The notes beneath the pieces were generated by a model. That model ran no database searches. It had not been told where the DNA came from and was given only the letters and a program-made list of their open reading frames with translations. Source: Streptomyces minutiscleroticus (lineage in GTDB: Bacteria > Actinomycetota > Actinomycetes > Streptomycetales > Streptomycetaceae). Taken from it: a stretch of DNA of 64,000 bases. Both the position numbers and the translations under genes were made by a program. Location: NCBI RefSeq assembly GCF_014650875.1, contig NZ_BMVU01000004.1, positions 182,376-246,375 on the forward strand, written 5' to 3'. Shown piece after piece: positions 8,349 through 18,282 of the stretch. Each line of letters begins with the position of its first letter. Positions within the stretch are counted from its first letter, which is position 1.

Positions 8349-10118
8349 CTACCCGACCCTCGTCATCCGCGCCGTCGGGTTCCCCGCCTCCGCGTTGTCC
8401 GTCTCGTAGGTCAGGACGTCGCCCTTCGGGGTCAGCAGGACCTCGTGCTCGCCCTTCGTGCACTGCGGGGCGCTGTCCTCTGCGGCGACGCTGGTGGCGA
8501 CGAGCCGTTCCCCCGACGCCTCCTTCAGGACGAGGGCCGCGTCGCAGCGGCCGCCGATCCGGTCGGTCTGGCGGAACGTGCCGAACTCCTCGCCCACGTC
8601 GCCCTGCCGGACCGTGACGCGGAACGTGCCCATGGGGAGGGTGCCGCCCAGCGCGATCGCGTCGCCCTCCCACGTGCCCAGGTAGGAGGCCGGGATCGCA
8701 CCGGCGGTCGCGCTCGCGCCCGGGGTGGACGCCGCCCCGCCGTCCTGGTCGCCGCTCCCGCCCTGCCCCGGCATCAGGTCGAACAGGAACGCCGAGCCGA
8801 CGGTCACCGCCGCCAGCGCTCCCGCGACCGCCAGTGCCACGGTGCAGCTGACTCGGCGGCCCCGGCCGCCCTCCGCCGCCGTGGAGGCGGCGGCCACGCT
8901 GACCGAGACCCGCCCCGGACGCCCTGGACGCTCCGGGCGCGCGTCGGACGGTGCCGTCTCCGGGTCGTGCGGCTCCGGCGGGTTCGGCGGGACCGGCCGG
9001 CGCGGGGGCGGCGGGACCGTGCCGCCGTAGGCGGCACCGCCCTGCGTGCCGCCGCCGTGCGCCGCGCCCCGCGCATCCCCCGTGCCGCCGTACGCGGCAC
9101 CCTCGGGCATGACCGGAGGCGGCCCGAACACCCCGGCGGGTGCCGTGCCCGCGGCCGGGGCGGCGGGGGCCGCGTCCACGGACGGGCTGCTGAAGCCCAC
9201 CGGGCCGGAGGGGACCGGGCCGGCCGCCTCCAGGTTCAGCAGTTCCACGGCGCTGCGGCCGACCTGCTCGACCAGCGGTCCCGGCAGCCAGCCCGCCGCC
9301 ACCAGCCGGGCCGCGCCCTCGGGGACGAGGCGCGCGGCGATCTCCCCGGGGGCCGGGCGGTCGCCGGGCTCCTTGGCCAGGCACCGCGCGACCAGCTCGC
9401 GCAGCGCGCCGTCCAGGCCGTCGAGTTCGGGCTCCTCGTGCACCACCTTGTAGAGGAGCGCGGCCGAGGAGTCCCCGGGGAACGGGGGCTCGCCCGTCGC
9501 CGCGTACGCCAGGACCGCGCCGAGCGAGAAGACGTCGGCGGCCCCGGCGACGCCCCTGCCGAGGATCTGCTCGGGGGCCATGTAGCCGGGCGAGCCGACG
9601 CTCACGCCGGTCGCGGTCAGGGAGGCGGTGCCGTCCGTGGCCCGGGCGATGCCGAAGTCGATGAGCAGCGGGCCGTCGACGGTCAGCAGGACGTTCGAGG
9701 GTTTGACGTCGCGGTGGACGAGGCCCAGGCCGTGCACCGCCGCCAGCGCCTGGGCGAGACCGGCGCCCAGGACGCGTACGGAGTGCTCCGGGAGCGGGCC
9801 CGAGCCGGTGACCGCGGCGGTCAGCGTGGGGCCCGCGGCGTAGCCGGTCGCGACCCAGGGGACCGGGGCCTCCGGGTCCGCGTCCAGGACCGGCGCCGTG
9901 TAGGCCCCGCCGACGCGGCGCGCCGCCTCGACCTCGCGTCTGAAGCGGGCACGGAACTCGTCGTCGAGCGCGAAGTGCGGGTGCACGATCTTGACCGCGA
10001 CCGTCCGGCCGCCCGCGCTGCGTCCCAGGTAGACGCGGCCCATGCCGCCCGAGCCGAGCCGGCCGAGCAGCCGGTAGGGCCCCATGGTGGCCGGTTCGCC
10101 GGCTTCGAGCGGCTGCAT
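8349..10118 (-). CDS. Membrane Ser/Thr protein kinase
   Basis: A 589-residue kinase. The N-terminal domain has the Gly loop GSGGMGRVY (22-30), Lys43, HRDVKPSN (135-142), DFG (154-156) and the APE motif at 181-183, so it should be active. A Pro/Ala/Gly-rich linker (about 290-410) leads to one transmembrane helix (about 430-450) and a 130-residue outer domain ending near GDVLTYETDNAEAGN, with paired Cys. The outer part has no PASTA repeats, so its signal is unknown. It lies between the prepilin peptidase and mqnA; no partner phosphatase is nearby. Confidence 0.92.
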   Translation of the reverse strand: MQPLEAGEPATMGPYRLLGRLGSGGMGRVYLGRSAGGRTVAVKIVHPHFALDDEFRARFRREVEAARRVGGAYTAPVLDADPEAPVPWVATGYAAGPTLTAAVTGSGPLPEHSVRVLGAGLAQALAAVHGLGLVHRDVKPSNVLLTVDGPLLIDFGIARATDGTASLTATGVSVGSPGYMAPEQILGRGVAGAADVFSLGAVLAYAATGEPPFPGDSSAALLYKVVHEEPELDGLDGALRELVARCLAKEPGDRPAPGEIAARLVPEGAARLVAAGWLPGPLVEQVGRSAVELLNLEAAGPVPSGPVGFSSPSVDAAPAAPAAGTAPAGVFGPPPVMPEGAAYGGTGDARGAAHGGGTQGGAAYGGTVPPPPRRPVPPNPPEPHDPETAPSDARPERPGRPGRVSVSVAAASTAAEGGRGRRVSCTVALAVAGALAAVTVGSAFLFDLMPGQGGSGDQDGGAASTPGASATAGAIPASYLGTWEGDAIALGGTLPMGTFRVTVRQGDVGEEFGTFRQTDRIGGRCDAALVLKEASGERLVATSVAAEDSAPQCTKGEHEVLLTPKGDVLTYETDNAEAGNPTARMTRVG

Positions 10119-10220
10119 GGCGGTGCCTCCCCCGGACGCGCTGCACTCCGCAGGCAGCGTAGTGCCTGCGGAGCGCGGGGCCCCGGGCCCGCCCGGCGGC
10201 CGGGGCGGGTGGCGGCGGCC

Positions 10221-10331
10221 ACGGTCGCGACGGCGGGCCCGGCCGTCGTGACGGCTGCCGCGACGGCTGCAGCGACTGCCGCAGCGGTCGTGACGGCTGC
10301 CGCGACGGTCGCGACGGCTGCCGTCACGACC
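10221..10331. repeat. GACGGC/GTCGCGACGG low-complexity repeats after mqnA
   Basis: About 110 bases built from variants of cgacggctgc and gtcgtgacgg. They contain several overlapping inverted repeats, the best being the 12-bp dyad listed as the mqnA terminator. On the minus strand they would read as Ala/Val/Thr repeats, which I regard as non-coding. Confidence 0.6.
10286..10331 (-). terminator. 12-bp stem-loop downstream of mqnA
   Basis: Perfect inverted repeat GGTCGTGACGGC (10286-10297) and GCCGTCACGACC (10320-10331), loop 22 bases, starting 46 bases beyond the mqnA stop. Placement fits an mqnA terminator; there is no T-tract and the surrounding repeats offer alternative pairings. Confidence 0.5.
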
Positions 10332-10376
10332 GCGCCTTCCGCGCCTTCCGTGCCACCCGCGTGGCCGCGAGCGCGG

Positions 10377-11557
<1,181 letters not shown>

Positions 11558-11761
11558 ATGGCTACCGGAACCGTGAAGTGGTTCAACGCCGAAAAGGGCT
11601 TTGGTTTCATCGCCCAGGAAGGCGGCGGCCCCGACGTCTTCGTCCACTACTCCGCCATCAACGCGAGCGGCTTCCGCTCCCTCGAGGAGAACCAGGCGGT
11701 GACCTTCGACGTCACCCAGGGTCCGAAGGGCCCGCAGGCGGAGAACGTCACCCCCGTCTGA
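11558..11761 (+). CDS. Cold-shock domain protein
   Basis: A 67-residue single cold-shock domain. RNP1 (KGFGFI) and RNP2 (VFVHYSAI) nucleic-acid binding motifs are intact, after [11 protein letters not shown]. It binds single-stranded RNA/DNA and acts as an RNA chaperone in the cytoplasm. A strong AAGGAGGG ribosome site precedes the ATG; an upstream in-frame start at 11384 would lie inside the leader and is not used. A T-tailed terminator follows, so this is a monocistronic gene. CspA-type length and sequence. Confidence 0.97.
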   Translation: MATGTVKWFNAEKGFGFIAQEGGGPDVFVHYSAINASGFRSLEENQAVTFDVTQGPKGPQAENVTPV

Positions 11762-11814
11762 GCCTTCGGCTCCACGAGCCCAATGCTTTGATCCGGAACG
11801 GATAGCAGTACCCA

Positions 11815-11855
11815 AGGAGCCCCGCGCCCTCGCGCAGCGGGGCTCCTGCCTTTTC
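11815..11855 (+). terminator. Intrinsic terminator of the cold-shock gene
   Basis: AGGAGCCCCGC (11815-11825) pairs with GCGGGGCTCCT (11837-11847), an 11-bp stem with 11-base loop, followed by tgccttttccc. This is a classic intrinsic terminator 54 bases after the stop. Confidence 0.85.
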
Positions 11856-11899
11856 CCGAATTCCGCGCGGCCTGCGGCTGTCGCGTATGACCCGTGGCC

Positions 11900-11941
11900 G
11901 TTCCACGCGGCACGATGACCGTTTCACGCGGCATCATGACC
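11900..11941. repeat. Two tandem 21-bp repeats
   Basis: gttccacgcggcacgatgacc (11900-11920) is followed directly by gtttcacgcggcatcatgacc (11921-11941), 18 of 21 bases alike. They sit in the ~190-base gap between the cold-shock terminator and the acyl-CoA synthetase remnant, which otherwise shows no gene. Function unknown. Confidence 0.6.
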
Positions 11942-12045
11942 GAATTCCACCGGTCGCACACCATACGATCGGTTGGAATTCCCTTTTCGATCATCCGTAC
12001 GACCGTGCCCTCCCGTGCTGCGCACGGCCGCGTGCCTACCAGCGC

Positions 12046-13302
12046 CTACCGCGCGTACAGCCCCTCGATCTCCCGGGCGAAGTCGCGCATGATCGCTTCC
12101 CGGCGCAGTTTCATCGACGGGGTGAGACGGCCGGCCTCCTCCGTGAAGTCCACGGGGAGGATCGCGAAGCGGCGGATGGACTCCGGGCGGGAGACCAGCC
12201 GGTTCGCCTCGTCGACCGCCCGTTGCAGGACCTCGCGCAGCTCCTCGTCCCCGGCCGGGGGCCCGGCGGGGGCGACGTTACCGCCGCGCATCCGGCGCCA
12301 GTGGGCGACGCCCTCCGCGTCCAGGGTGAGCAGCGCGCCGACGTAGGGGCGGCGGTCGCCCACGACCAGGCACTGGGAGATGAGCGGGTGGGCGCGCAGC
12401 CAGCTCTCCAGCGGGGCGGGGGCGACGTTCTTGCCGCCCGAGGTGACGAGGATCTCCTTCTTGCGGCCGGTGATCGTCAGATAGCCGTCGTCGTCCAGGG
12501 CGCCGAGGTCGCCCGTGGCGAGCCAGCCGTCCGCGCCCGGCGGGACCACGCCGCCCGCCGGGTCCCAGTAGCCGCGCAGCACCTGGCCGCCCAAGACCAG
12601 CACCTCACCGTCGGCGGCGATGCGGATCCGGGTGCCGGGCAGCGGCCGGCCGACCGTGCCGAGCCGGGGCCACTGCGGCGGGACGACGGTGACGGCGGCG
12701 GTCGTCTCGGTGAGGCCGTACCCCTCGTGGACCTCGATGCCCGCGCCCGCGTAGAAGGCGGCGAGGGGGCGGCCCAGCGGGGAGCCGCCGCAGATGACGT
12801 GGCGGACCCGGCCGCCCAGGGCGGCGCGGATGCGGCGGTGGACGAGGGGGCCGTACAGGGCGCGGGCCGCGCGCGGGGAGCGGGACGGGCCGGGTCCGGT
12901 GCCGCACCGGCGGGCCTCGACGGCCTCGCCGTGGTTCCGGGCGACGCGGGCCGTGCGGTCGGAGGACGCGCCGCGTCCACTCGTACCGGGTACGCGCCAT
13001 GATCGCGAGGCGGTCGCCCGGTGCCAGCCCCTCGGCGATCAGGCCCTTGGCGACGGCCAGCACCTCGGCGGCGAAGGCCGCCGCCGTCACGTCCGTCCAC
13101 CGCCCGTCGGACCCCTTGCGGCCCAGCACCACCTCGTCGGGGGCCGCGCGCGCGTTCTCGAAGGGGATGTCGGCGAGCGAGCCGTGCGTCACCGGGGCGG
13201 CCAGCGGCGGTACGGCCGCCTCGCGCACCACGCCGTCCAGCCGCCGTATCTCGGGCTCGACGAGCGCGGGCGCGGACGCCGAGGGGGCTGCTGGCCGGAC
13301 AT
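12046..13302 (-). pseudogene. Broken long-chain acyl-CoA synthetase (internal deletion plus frameshift)
   Basis: Pieces of one AMP-forming acyl-CoA ligase lie in different frames. The ATG at 13302 has an excellent GAAGGAG ribosome site (13309-13315), but the conserved N-terminus (ALVEPEIRRLDGVVREAAVPP through MARTRYEWT, ending near 12975) is one base out of that frame. Past 12975 the coding frame changes again and resumes as ARVARNHGEAVEA...LYGPLVHRRIRAAL, GGSPLG, EGYGLTETTAAVT, then WLATGDLG and GRKKEILVTSGGKNV to a normal C-terminus. The whole middle, including the TSGTTGxPKG ATP loop and its surroundings, some 250 codons, is missing. The gene cannot make an active ligase. A sequencing or assembly error could explain the small shift, less easily the large deletion. 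It lies beside the thiolase lipid genes. Confidence 0.85.
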
Positions 13303-13402
13303 GGGCGGCTCCTTCGTCGACTGCCGTGGCGGACGGACGGGTCCGGACCCCGTGGGGTCAGGGCCCCGGGTCCCGTGGGCGCGGGAGCGGCGGAGGCGGC
13401 GG

Positions 13403-14704
13403 TCAGACCCGCTCCAGGACCGCCGTCACCCCCTGCCCGCCGGCCGCGCAGACGGAGATCAGGCCCCGGCCGGGAGCGTCCCGTTCCGCGAGGAGCTTGG
13501 CCAGGGTCGCCACGATCCTCGCACCCGTCGCCGCGAAGGGGTGACCGGTGGCCAGGGACGACCCGGCGACGTTCAGGCGGGACCGGTCCACCGGCGCGAG
13601 GCCCTGCTTCTCCCAGGCCGCGAGGGTCGCCAGCACCTGGGAGGCGAAGGCCTCGTGGATCTCGACGAGGTCGAAGTCCTCGATGCCGAGCCCGGCGCGC
13701 CCCAACATACGCGGCACGGCGTGCGCGGGGGCCATGAGGAGCCCGTCCTCACCGCCGGCGACGTCACCCTTCACGAAATCCACCGCGGCCGTCTCGTACA
13801 GGGTGAGGAACGCCTGCGGTTCGAGGCCCCGTGCGGCCGCCCACTCCTCGGAGGCGAGCAGGACGGTCGCCGCGCCGTCCGTGAGCGGCGTGGAGTTGCC
13901 GGCCGTCATCGTCGGCCCGGGGCCGTCGAGGCCGAACACCGGCTCGAGCGCGGCGAGCTTCTCCACCGTCGAGCCGGGGCGCAGGTTCTGGTCGCGGGCC
14001 AGGCCCCGGAAGGGCACCACGAGGTCCTGGAAGAAGCCCCGTTCGTACGCGGCCGCCAGCCGCCGGTGGCTGGCGGCGGCCAGCTCGTCCTGGGCCTCGC
14101 GGGTCACGCCCCACGCGCGGGCGGTCACCGCGGCGTGCTCGCCCATGGACAGGCCGGTGCGCGGCTCGGCGTTGCGCGGGATGTCGGGCACCAGGTGCCG
14201 GGGCCGGACGCGGGCGAGGGCCTTGAGGCGGGCGCCCGCCGACCTGGCGCGCCGTGCCTCCAGCAGGATGCGCCGCAGGTCGTCGTTGACGCCGAGCGGG
14301 GCGTCGCTCGCCGTGTCGGCGCCGCCCGCGACCGCCGCGCCGGTCTGCCCCAGCGCGATCTTGTTGGCGGCCGCGATCACCGCCTGGAGGCCCGTGCCGC
14401 AGGCCTGCTGGACGTCGTACGCGGGGGTGCGGTGGTCGAGGCGGGAGCCGAGCACGGTCTCCCGGGCGAGGTTGAAGTCGCGGCTGTGCTTGAGGACGGC
14501 GCCGGCGACGAACTCGTCGACCGCGCCCGGGTCTTCGAGGCCGTAGCGCTCCACGAGCCCGTCCAGGGCGGCGGTCAGCATGTCCTGGTTCGAGGCGGTC
14601 GCGTACGGACCGTCCGAGCGCGCGAAGGGAATGCGCGCGCCCCCGATCACTGCGACACGCCGGGCCTTGAGCGGCTCCGCCGCCGGCTCTTTCCGGGAAC
14701 CCAT
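13403..14704 (-). CDS. Thiolase (acetyl-CoA acetyltransferase, FadA2/FadI type)
   Basis: A 433-residue thiolase with intact active site: nucleophile Cys102 in QQACGTG, the EIHEAF His, GHPFAATG (His388) and the second Cys419 in CAAGGQG. It should cleave 3-ketoacyl-CoA or condense acetyl-CoA in fatty-acid turnover. It is divergent from the FabG4/MaoC pair with only 71 bases between starts, the same set of families as mycobacterial fadA2, fabG4 and htdX. A shared dyad in that gap suggests common TetR control. The next minus-strand gene is the acyl-CoA synthetase remnant. Confidence 0.93.
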   Translation of the reverse strand: MGSRKEPAAEPLKARRVAVIGGARIPFARSDGPYATASNQDMLTAALDGLVERYGLEDPGAVDEFVAGAVLKHSRDFNLARETVLGSRLDHRTPAYDVQQACGTGLQAVIAAANKIALGQTGAAVAGGADTASDAPLGVNDDLRRILLEARRARSAGARLKALARVRPRHLVPDIPRNAEPRTGLSMGEHAAVTARAWGVTREAQDELAAASHRRLAAAYERGFFQDLVVPFRGLARDQNLRPGSTVEKLAALEPVFGLDGPGPTMTAGNSTPLTDGAATVLLASEEWAAARGLEPQAFLTLYETAAVDFVKGDVAGGEDGLLMAPAHAVPRMLGRAGLGIEDFDLVEIHEAFASQVLATLAAWEKQGLAPVDRSRLNVAGSSLATGHPFAATGARIVATLAKLLAERDAPGRGLISVCAAGGQGVTAVLERV

Positions 14705-14733
14705 CTCGACCTGCTCCTGACCCTTAAGTAACC

Positions 14734-14747
14734 TTACTCCGCAGTAA
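14734..14747. promoter_or_regulatory. TTACT-N4-AGTAA operator between divergent lipid genes
   Basis: A 14-bp dyad (TTACT, ccgc, AGTAA) lies midway in the 71-base gap between the thiolase and FabG4 starts, in an unusually AT-rich patch (ttaagtaaccttact). Size and symmetry suit a TetR-family repressor; the TetR gene at 17126-17770 is the nearest candidate. Binding is inferred. Confidence 0.5.
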
Positions 14748-14775
14748 ATCTACGACCGCGCTGGGAGTTTGGACA

Positions 14776-16125
14776 ATGGCCGACCGCTACCTGAGCTTCA
14801 CCGCCACCGCACCCGGCCGGTTCCTGACCCGCCGGCTGGGGCTGCCGCAGCCGGCCGCGCTGCACCGCTGGTCGCCCGGCCGCCCCTCGCTGGACGGGGA
14901 CGTCCTGCACCTGACCGCGGGCACGTCGGTCCTCGGCGACGGCCTGGCGGAGGTCCTGGCGCGCACCGGGCTCGCCGTGCGGACGGCGGTCCACCCCGCA
15001 GCGGCCGTACGGGGGGAGGCCGGGGCCGGGCGGCCCGCGGCCGTGGTGCTGGACGCCACCGGCGTCGCCGACGTCGACGCGCTCGCCGAGGTGCACGCGG
15101 CGCTGCACCCGGTGGTGCGGTCGGTCGCGCACAGCGGCCGGGTCGTCGTGCTCGGCTCGCCGCCCGACCCCGCCGACCACCACCAGGCGGCGGTCCAGCA
15201 GGGCCTCGAAGGGTTCACGCGCTCGCTGGGCAAGGAGATCGGCCGGGGCAGGACCGTCACGCTGCTGCGCGTCGTGACGGCCGCGGCCGCCGAGTCGACG
15301 CTGCGCTTCCTGCTCTCGCCCCGGTCCGCGTACGTCAGCGGCCAGGTGATCGGGGTCGGCGGCGGCGAGGTGACGGCGCCGGAGGACTGGTCGCGTCCGC
15401 TCGCGGGCCGTACGGCGCTGGTCACGGGGGCCGCGCGCGGCATCGGCGAGGCGGTGGCCGGGACGCTGGCGCGGGACGGGGCGCGGGTGGTGTGCCTGGA
15501 CGTGCCGGCCGCCCGCGAGGACCTGGAGCGGGTGGCCGGGCGGCTGGGCGGCGAGGCGCTGGCGCTCGACATGACCGCGCCGGACGCGGGCGCGGTGATC
15601 GCCTCCGCGCTGCCCGGCGGGCTCGACGTCCTCGTCCACAACGCGGGCGTCACCCGGGACCGCAGGCTGGTCAACATGTCCGCCGAGCGGTGGAGTTCGG
15701 TGCTGGACGTGAACCTGGCGAGCGTGCTGCGCACGACGGACGAGCTGCTGGCCGCCGGGACGCTGCGCCGGGGCGGCCGGATCGTGGCCACCGCCTCCAT
15801 CGCCGGCCTCGCGGGCAACGCGGGGCAGACCAACTACGCGGCGTCCAAGGCGGGTGTGGTGGGCCTGGTGCGCTCCCTGGCGCCGCGCGCCCTCGCGGAG
15901 CACGGGGTGACGGTCAACGCGGTCGCGCCCGGCTTCATCGAGACGCGGATGACGGCCGCGGTGCCCCTGTTCATCCGCGAGGCGGGGCGGCGGATGAACT
16001 CCCTGGGCCAGGGCGGGCTGCCCGTCGACGTCGCCGAGACGACGGCCTGGTTCGCGAGCCCGGGCTCCGGCGCCGTCAACGGCCAGGTCGTCCGGGTGTG
16101 CGGACAGAGCCTCCTCGGGGCGTAG
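14776..16125 (+). CDS. High-molecular-weight 3-oxoacyl-thioester reductase (FabG4-like)
   Basis: A 449-residue SDR protein with two Rossmann-like halves, as in mycobacterial FabG4. The N-terminal half (1-205) lacks a clear dinucleotide motif; the C-terminal half is catalytic with TGAARGIG (217-224), NAG (289-291), Ser341 and Tyr354-x3-Lys358. It reduces 3-ketoacyl-CoA/ACP, with NADH preferred in the studied relative. The ATG at 14776 has a weak ggac site. It is followed after 65 bases by the MaoC dehydratase and is divergent from the thiolase, so the three could interconvert ketoacyl-, hydroxyacyl- and enoyl-thioesters. Confidence 0.92.
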   Translation: MADRYLSFTATAPGRFLTRRLGLPQPAALHRWSPGRPSLDGDVLHLTAGTSVLGDGLAEVLARTGLAVRTAVHPAAAVRGEAGAGRPAAVVLDATGVADVDALAEVHAALHPVVRSVAHSGRVVVLGSPPDPADHHQAAVQQGLEGFTRSLGKEIGRGRTVTLLRVVTAAAAESTLRFLLSPRSAYVSGQVIGVGGGEVTAPEDWSRPLAGRTALVTGAARGIGEAVAGTLARDGARVVCLDVPAAREDLERVAGRLGGEALALDMTAPDAGAVIASALPGGLDVLVHNAGVTRDRRLVNMSAERWSSVLDVNLASVLRTTDELLAAGTLRRGGRIVATASIAGLAGNAGQTNYAASKAGVVGLVRSLAPRALAEHGVTVNAVAPGFIETRMTAAVPLFIREAGRRMNSLGQGGLPVDVAETTAWFASPGSGAVNGQVVRVCGQSLLGA

Positions 16126-16190
16126 GCCCTCCACCGGCCCCGCGCGCCCGCTCCCCCACCGGACCCACCGGCGACCCCACCGGAGACCTC

Positions 16191-17066
16191 ATGGACACGC
16201 ACACCCTCTCCTCCGCGCCCGCCCTCGCCCCGCTGCTGCTGCGGGGCGCCCTCCTCTCCCCCGCCAGGCGCCCGCGGCCCGGTGCCGAGGCGCCGCGCAC
16301 CCGCCTCGTCCTGCCCGGCGTCCGCATCGACCTGGCGAGACTGGCCGCCTACGAGCGCATCTGCGGCTTCGGGGTCGGCGCCGACGCGCTGCCCGTGACG
16401 TACCCGCACGTCCTCGGCTTCCCGCTGGCCGTGTGGATCATGAGCGGGCGCGGCTTCCCGCTGCCGCTGCTCGGCCTGGTGCACACCTCGATCGAGATCA
16501 CCCGGCACCGGACGCTCACCGCGACCGGCGCGTACGAGCTGACGGTGTACGCCGACGGCCTGGTGCCGCACCGCCGGGGCACCGAGGCGGTCCTGGTCAC
16601 CGAGGCGCGCTCGGGCGGCGCGCTCGTGTGGGAGTCGCGCAGCACGTACCTGGCGCGGCACGGGACCGGGCGGCAGGAGGCGTCCCCCGGTCCCTCCCCT
16701 GAGCCCTCCGGCACGGAGCCCTCCGGGGAGGAGGCGAAGCCGCTGCCCGCCGTCGCACAGTGGCGGCTCGGCGAGGACCTCGGGCGGCGGTACGGGGCCG
16801 CGTCCGGCGACCGCAACCCCATCCACCTGCACGCGCTGACCGCCCGCCTCTTCGGCTTCCCCCGGGCCATAGCGCACGGCATGTGGACGGTGGCGCGCTG
16901 CCTGGCCGAGCACGGGACGCCGGACGCGGTCCGGGTGCGGGCCCGCTTCAGGGCGCCGGTGCCGCTGCCGGGCGCGGTGACGTACGCGGCGCAGGGGACG
17001 GCGTTCGCCCTGTACGGCGGGGAGGACCGCGTCCACCTCACGGGCGAGGCGCTCCCGCTGGGGTGA
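16191..17066 (+). CDS. MaoC-type (HtdX-like) hydroxyacyl-thioester dehydratase
   Basis: A 291-residue double-hotdog dehydratase. The hydratase-2 signature SGDRNPIHLH (205-214, Asp207/His212 dyad) and FGFPRAIAHGMWT follow in the C-terminal hotdog; the N-terminal hotdog is degenerate. It should interconvert 3-hydroxyacyl- and enoyl-thioesters, the partner step of the preceding FabG4-like reductase. The ATG at 16191 is preceded by cggagacctc, a reasonable ribosome site. A Ser/Pro/Glu-rich insert (163-185) separates the hotdogs. Confidence 0.9.
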   Translation: MDTHTLSSAPALAPLLLRGALLSPARRPRPGAEAPRTRLVLPGVRIDLARLAAYERICGFGVGADALPVTYPHVLGFPLAVWIMSGRGFPLPLLGLVHTSIEITRHRTLTATGAYELTVYADGLVPHRRGTEAVLVTEARSGGALVWESRSTYLARHGTGRQEASPGPSPEPSGTEPSGEEAKPLPAVAQWRLGEDLGRRYGAASGDRNPIHLHALTARLFGFPRAIAHGMWTVARCLAEHGTPDAVRVRARFRAPVPLPGAVTYAAQGTAFALYGGEDRVHLTGEALPLG

Positions 17067-17074
17067 GCGGCGGC

Positions 17075-17095
17075 GGCCCGCCGGGGCGGCGGGCC
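17075..17095. terminator. Stem-loop between convergent MaoC and TetR genes
   Basis: GGCCCGCC (17075-17082) / GGCGGGCC (17088-17095) with a 5-base loop, 8 bases after the MaoC stop; it could end transcription from both sides. Confidence 0.5.
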
Positions 17096-17125
17096 GGGTC
17101 CGGGGTGCGGCGGTCCGGGGCCCGG

Positions 17126-17770
17126 CTAGGACTTCGGGGCCGCCCAGGAACGCCCCTCCATGAGGTTGCCGAGGCCGGCCCAGGCGAAGTTCATCATCGT
17201 GGCGGCGGCCTGCTTGGCGGAGACGCCGGGGGTGGCGTTGGCCCAGGCGGCGAGCGACTCGGCGGCCCCGACCAGGGCCTCGGCCAGTCCGGCGACCTCC
17301 CGCTCGGCCGGGGAGGGGTCGCGGTGCGCCTCGCGGGCGGCGACCAGGATCAGCTGGGTGACGAAGGCGACGATCTCCGCGCGCATCGTCCTGACCTCGG
17401 CGGCGAACGGCTCGCCGTGCGTACGGGCCTGGAGGTGCAGGACGGCCCAGCCGTCCGGGTTCTGTGCGGTGTGCGTGAAGAAGGCCCGCAGGCCCTCCCA
17501 CAGCTGCCGGTCGGCGGGCAGGCCCGGGTGGGCGCCCGCGCGGACCGCCGCGGTCAGCGCCTGCGCCTCGCGCCGGATGCAGGCGGTGAAGAGGTCTTCC
17601 TTGGAGTTCAGGTACAGGTAGACGAGCGGCTTCGAGACCCCCGCCAGATCGGCGATCTCGTCCATGGACGCGGCCCGGTACCCCCGCTGCCCGAAGGTCC
17701 GCACGGCGGCGTCGAGCATCTGCTGTTCCCGCACCGCGCGCGGCATCCGCTTGTTCTTCACAGCACCCAT
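17126..17770 (-). CDS. TetR-family regulator
   Basis: A 214-residue repressor. The N-terminal HTH (about 12-58) reads VREQQMLDAAVRTFGQRGYRAASMDEIADLAGVSKPLVYLYL, typical TetR; the rest is an all-helical ligand domain. Start 17770 (ATG, MGAVKNKRMPR) gives the usual short lead-in; an in-frame start at 17833 adds an Arg-rich extension I reject. It sits convergent to the FabG4/MaoC pair and is the best candidate to bind the TTACT-N4-AGTAA dyad, perhaps released by an acyl-CoA (inference). Confidence 0.9.
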   Translation of the reverse strand: MGAVKNKRMPRAVREQQMLDAAVRTFGQRGYRAASMDEIADLAGVSKPLVYLYLNSKEDLFTACIRREAQALTAAVRAGAHPGLPADRQLWEGLRAFFTHTAQNPDGWAVLHLQARTHGEPFAAEVRTMRAEIVAFVTQLILVAAREAHRDPSPAEREVAGLAEALVGAAESLAAWANATPGVSAKQAAATMMNFAWAGLGNLMEGRSWAAPKS

Positions 17771-17873
17771 ACGGGCAAGCGTACGATCCGCCCGCCGCGC
17801 CGGACGCCGGACTCGGACCGCCCGCGGCGCCAACGGGCCGCCCGGCGAGGGAAGTTGACGAAAGGGGGCTGCG

Positions 17874-18173
17874 TCAGGAGGTCTGGCCCTGGGCGCGCGC
17901 GGCGTCGTCCGCGACGTCCTCCTGCGTGCGGTTGCGCTCCAGGTTGGCCTTGGCGCGGTCGACGCGGGCGACGACCTGCTCCGAGGCGCGGTCGCGCTCC
18001 TTGCGCAGCACGACGAAGCTGATGGGCGCGGAGATCACCAGGGCGAGCAGGACGATCCACATGAAGTTGGAGTCGCCGAGCCCGCGCGGGGCGACGCCCG
18101 AGTAGACCAGGCCCCAGACGACCACGAGGCAGCCCACGAAGATCCCGAGGCGCATCAGCGTGTAGCGGAGCAT
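17874..18173 (-). CDS. DUF4229-type small membrane protein
   Basis: A 99-residue protein with two transmembrane helices (about 9-28 and 38-56) and a charged, likely coiled-coil tail (REKERDRASEQVVARVDRAK-type). The family is widespread near menaquinone genes in actinobacteria but has no known function. The ATG at 18173 (MLRYTLMRLG) is preferred, with GGAAGAG upstream; GTG 18200 and TTG 18206 are alternatives. It follows the GNAT gene by 109 bases. Confidence 0.75.
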   Translation of the reverse strand: MLRYTLMRLGIFVGCLVVVWGLVYSGVAPRGLGDSNFMWIVLLALVISAPISFVVLRKERDRASEQVVARVDRAKANLERNRTQEDVADDAARAQGQTS

Positions 18174-18282
18174 CTCAATCCACTCTTCCGTTTCGAACAC
18201 AGCCAAAGGGCACTCCCCAGTGAAGCACGCCGAGGGCGCGATCTTGCAGGGGGGTTGCGGGCGCCGGGGGAGGGTGCGCCGT

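Noticed and set aside
10221..10331. Ala/Thr/Val-rich ORF across the mqnA-downstream repeats
   Set aside because: Product of repeated cgacggctgc units with no start context; non-coding repeats with terminator potential explain it better.
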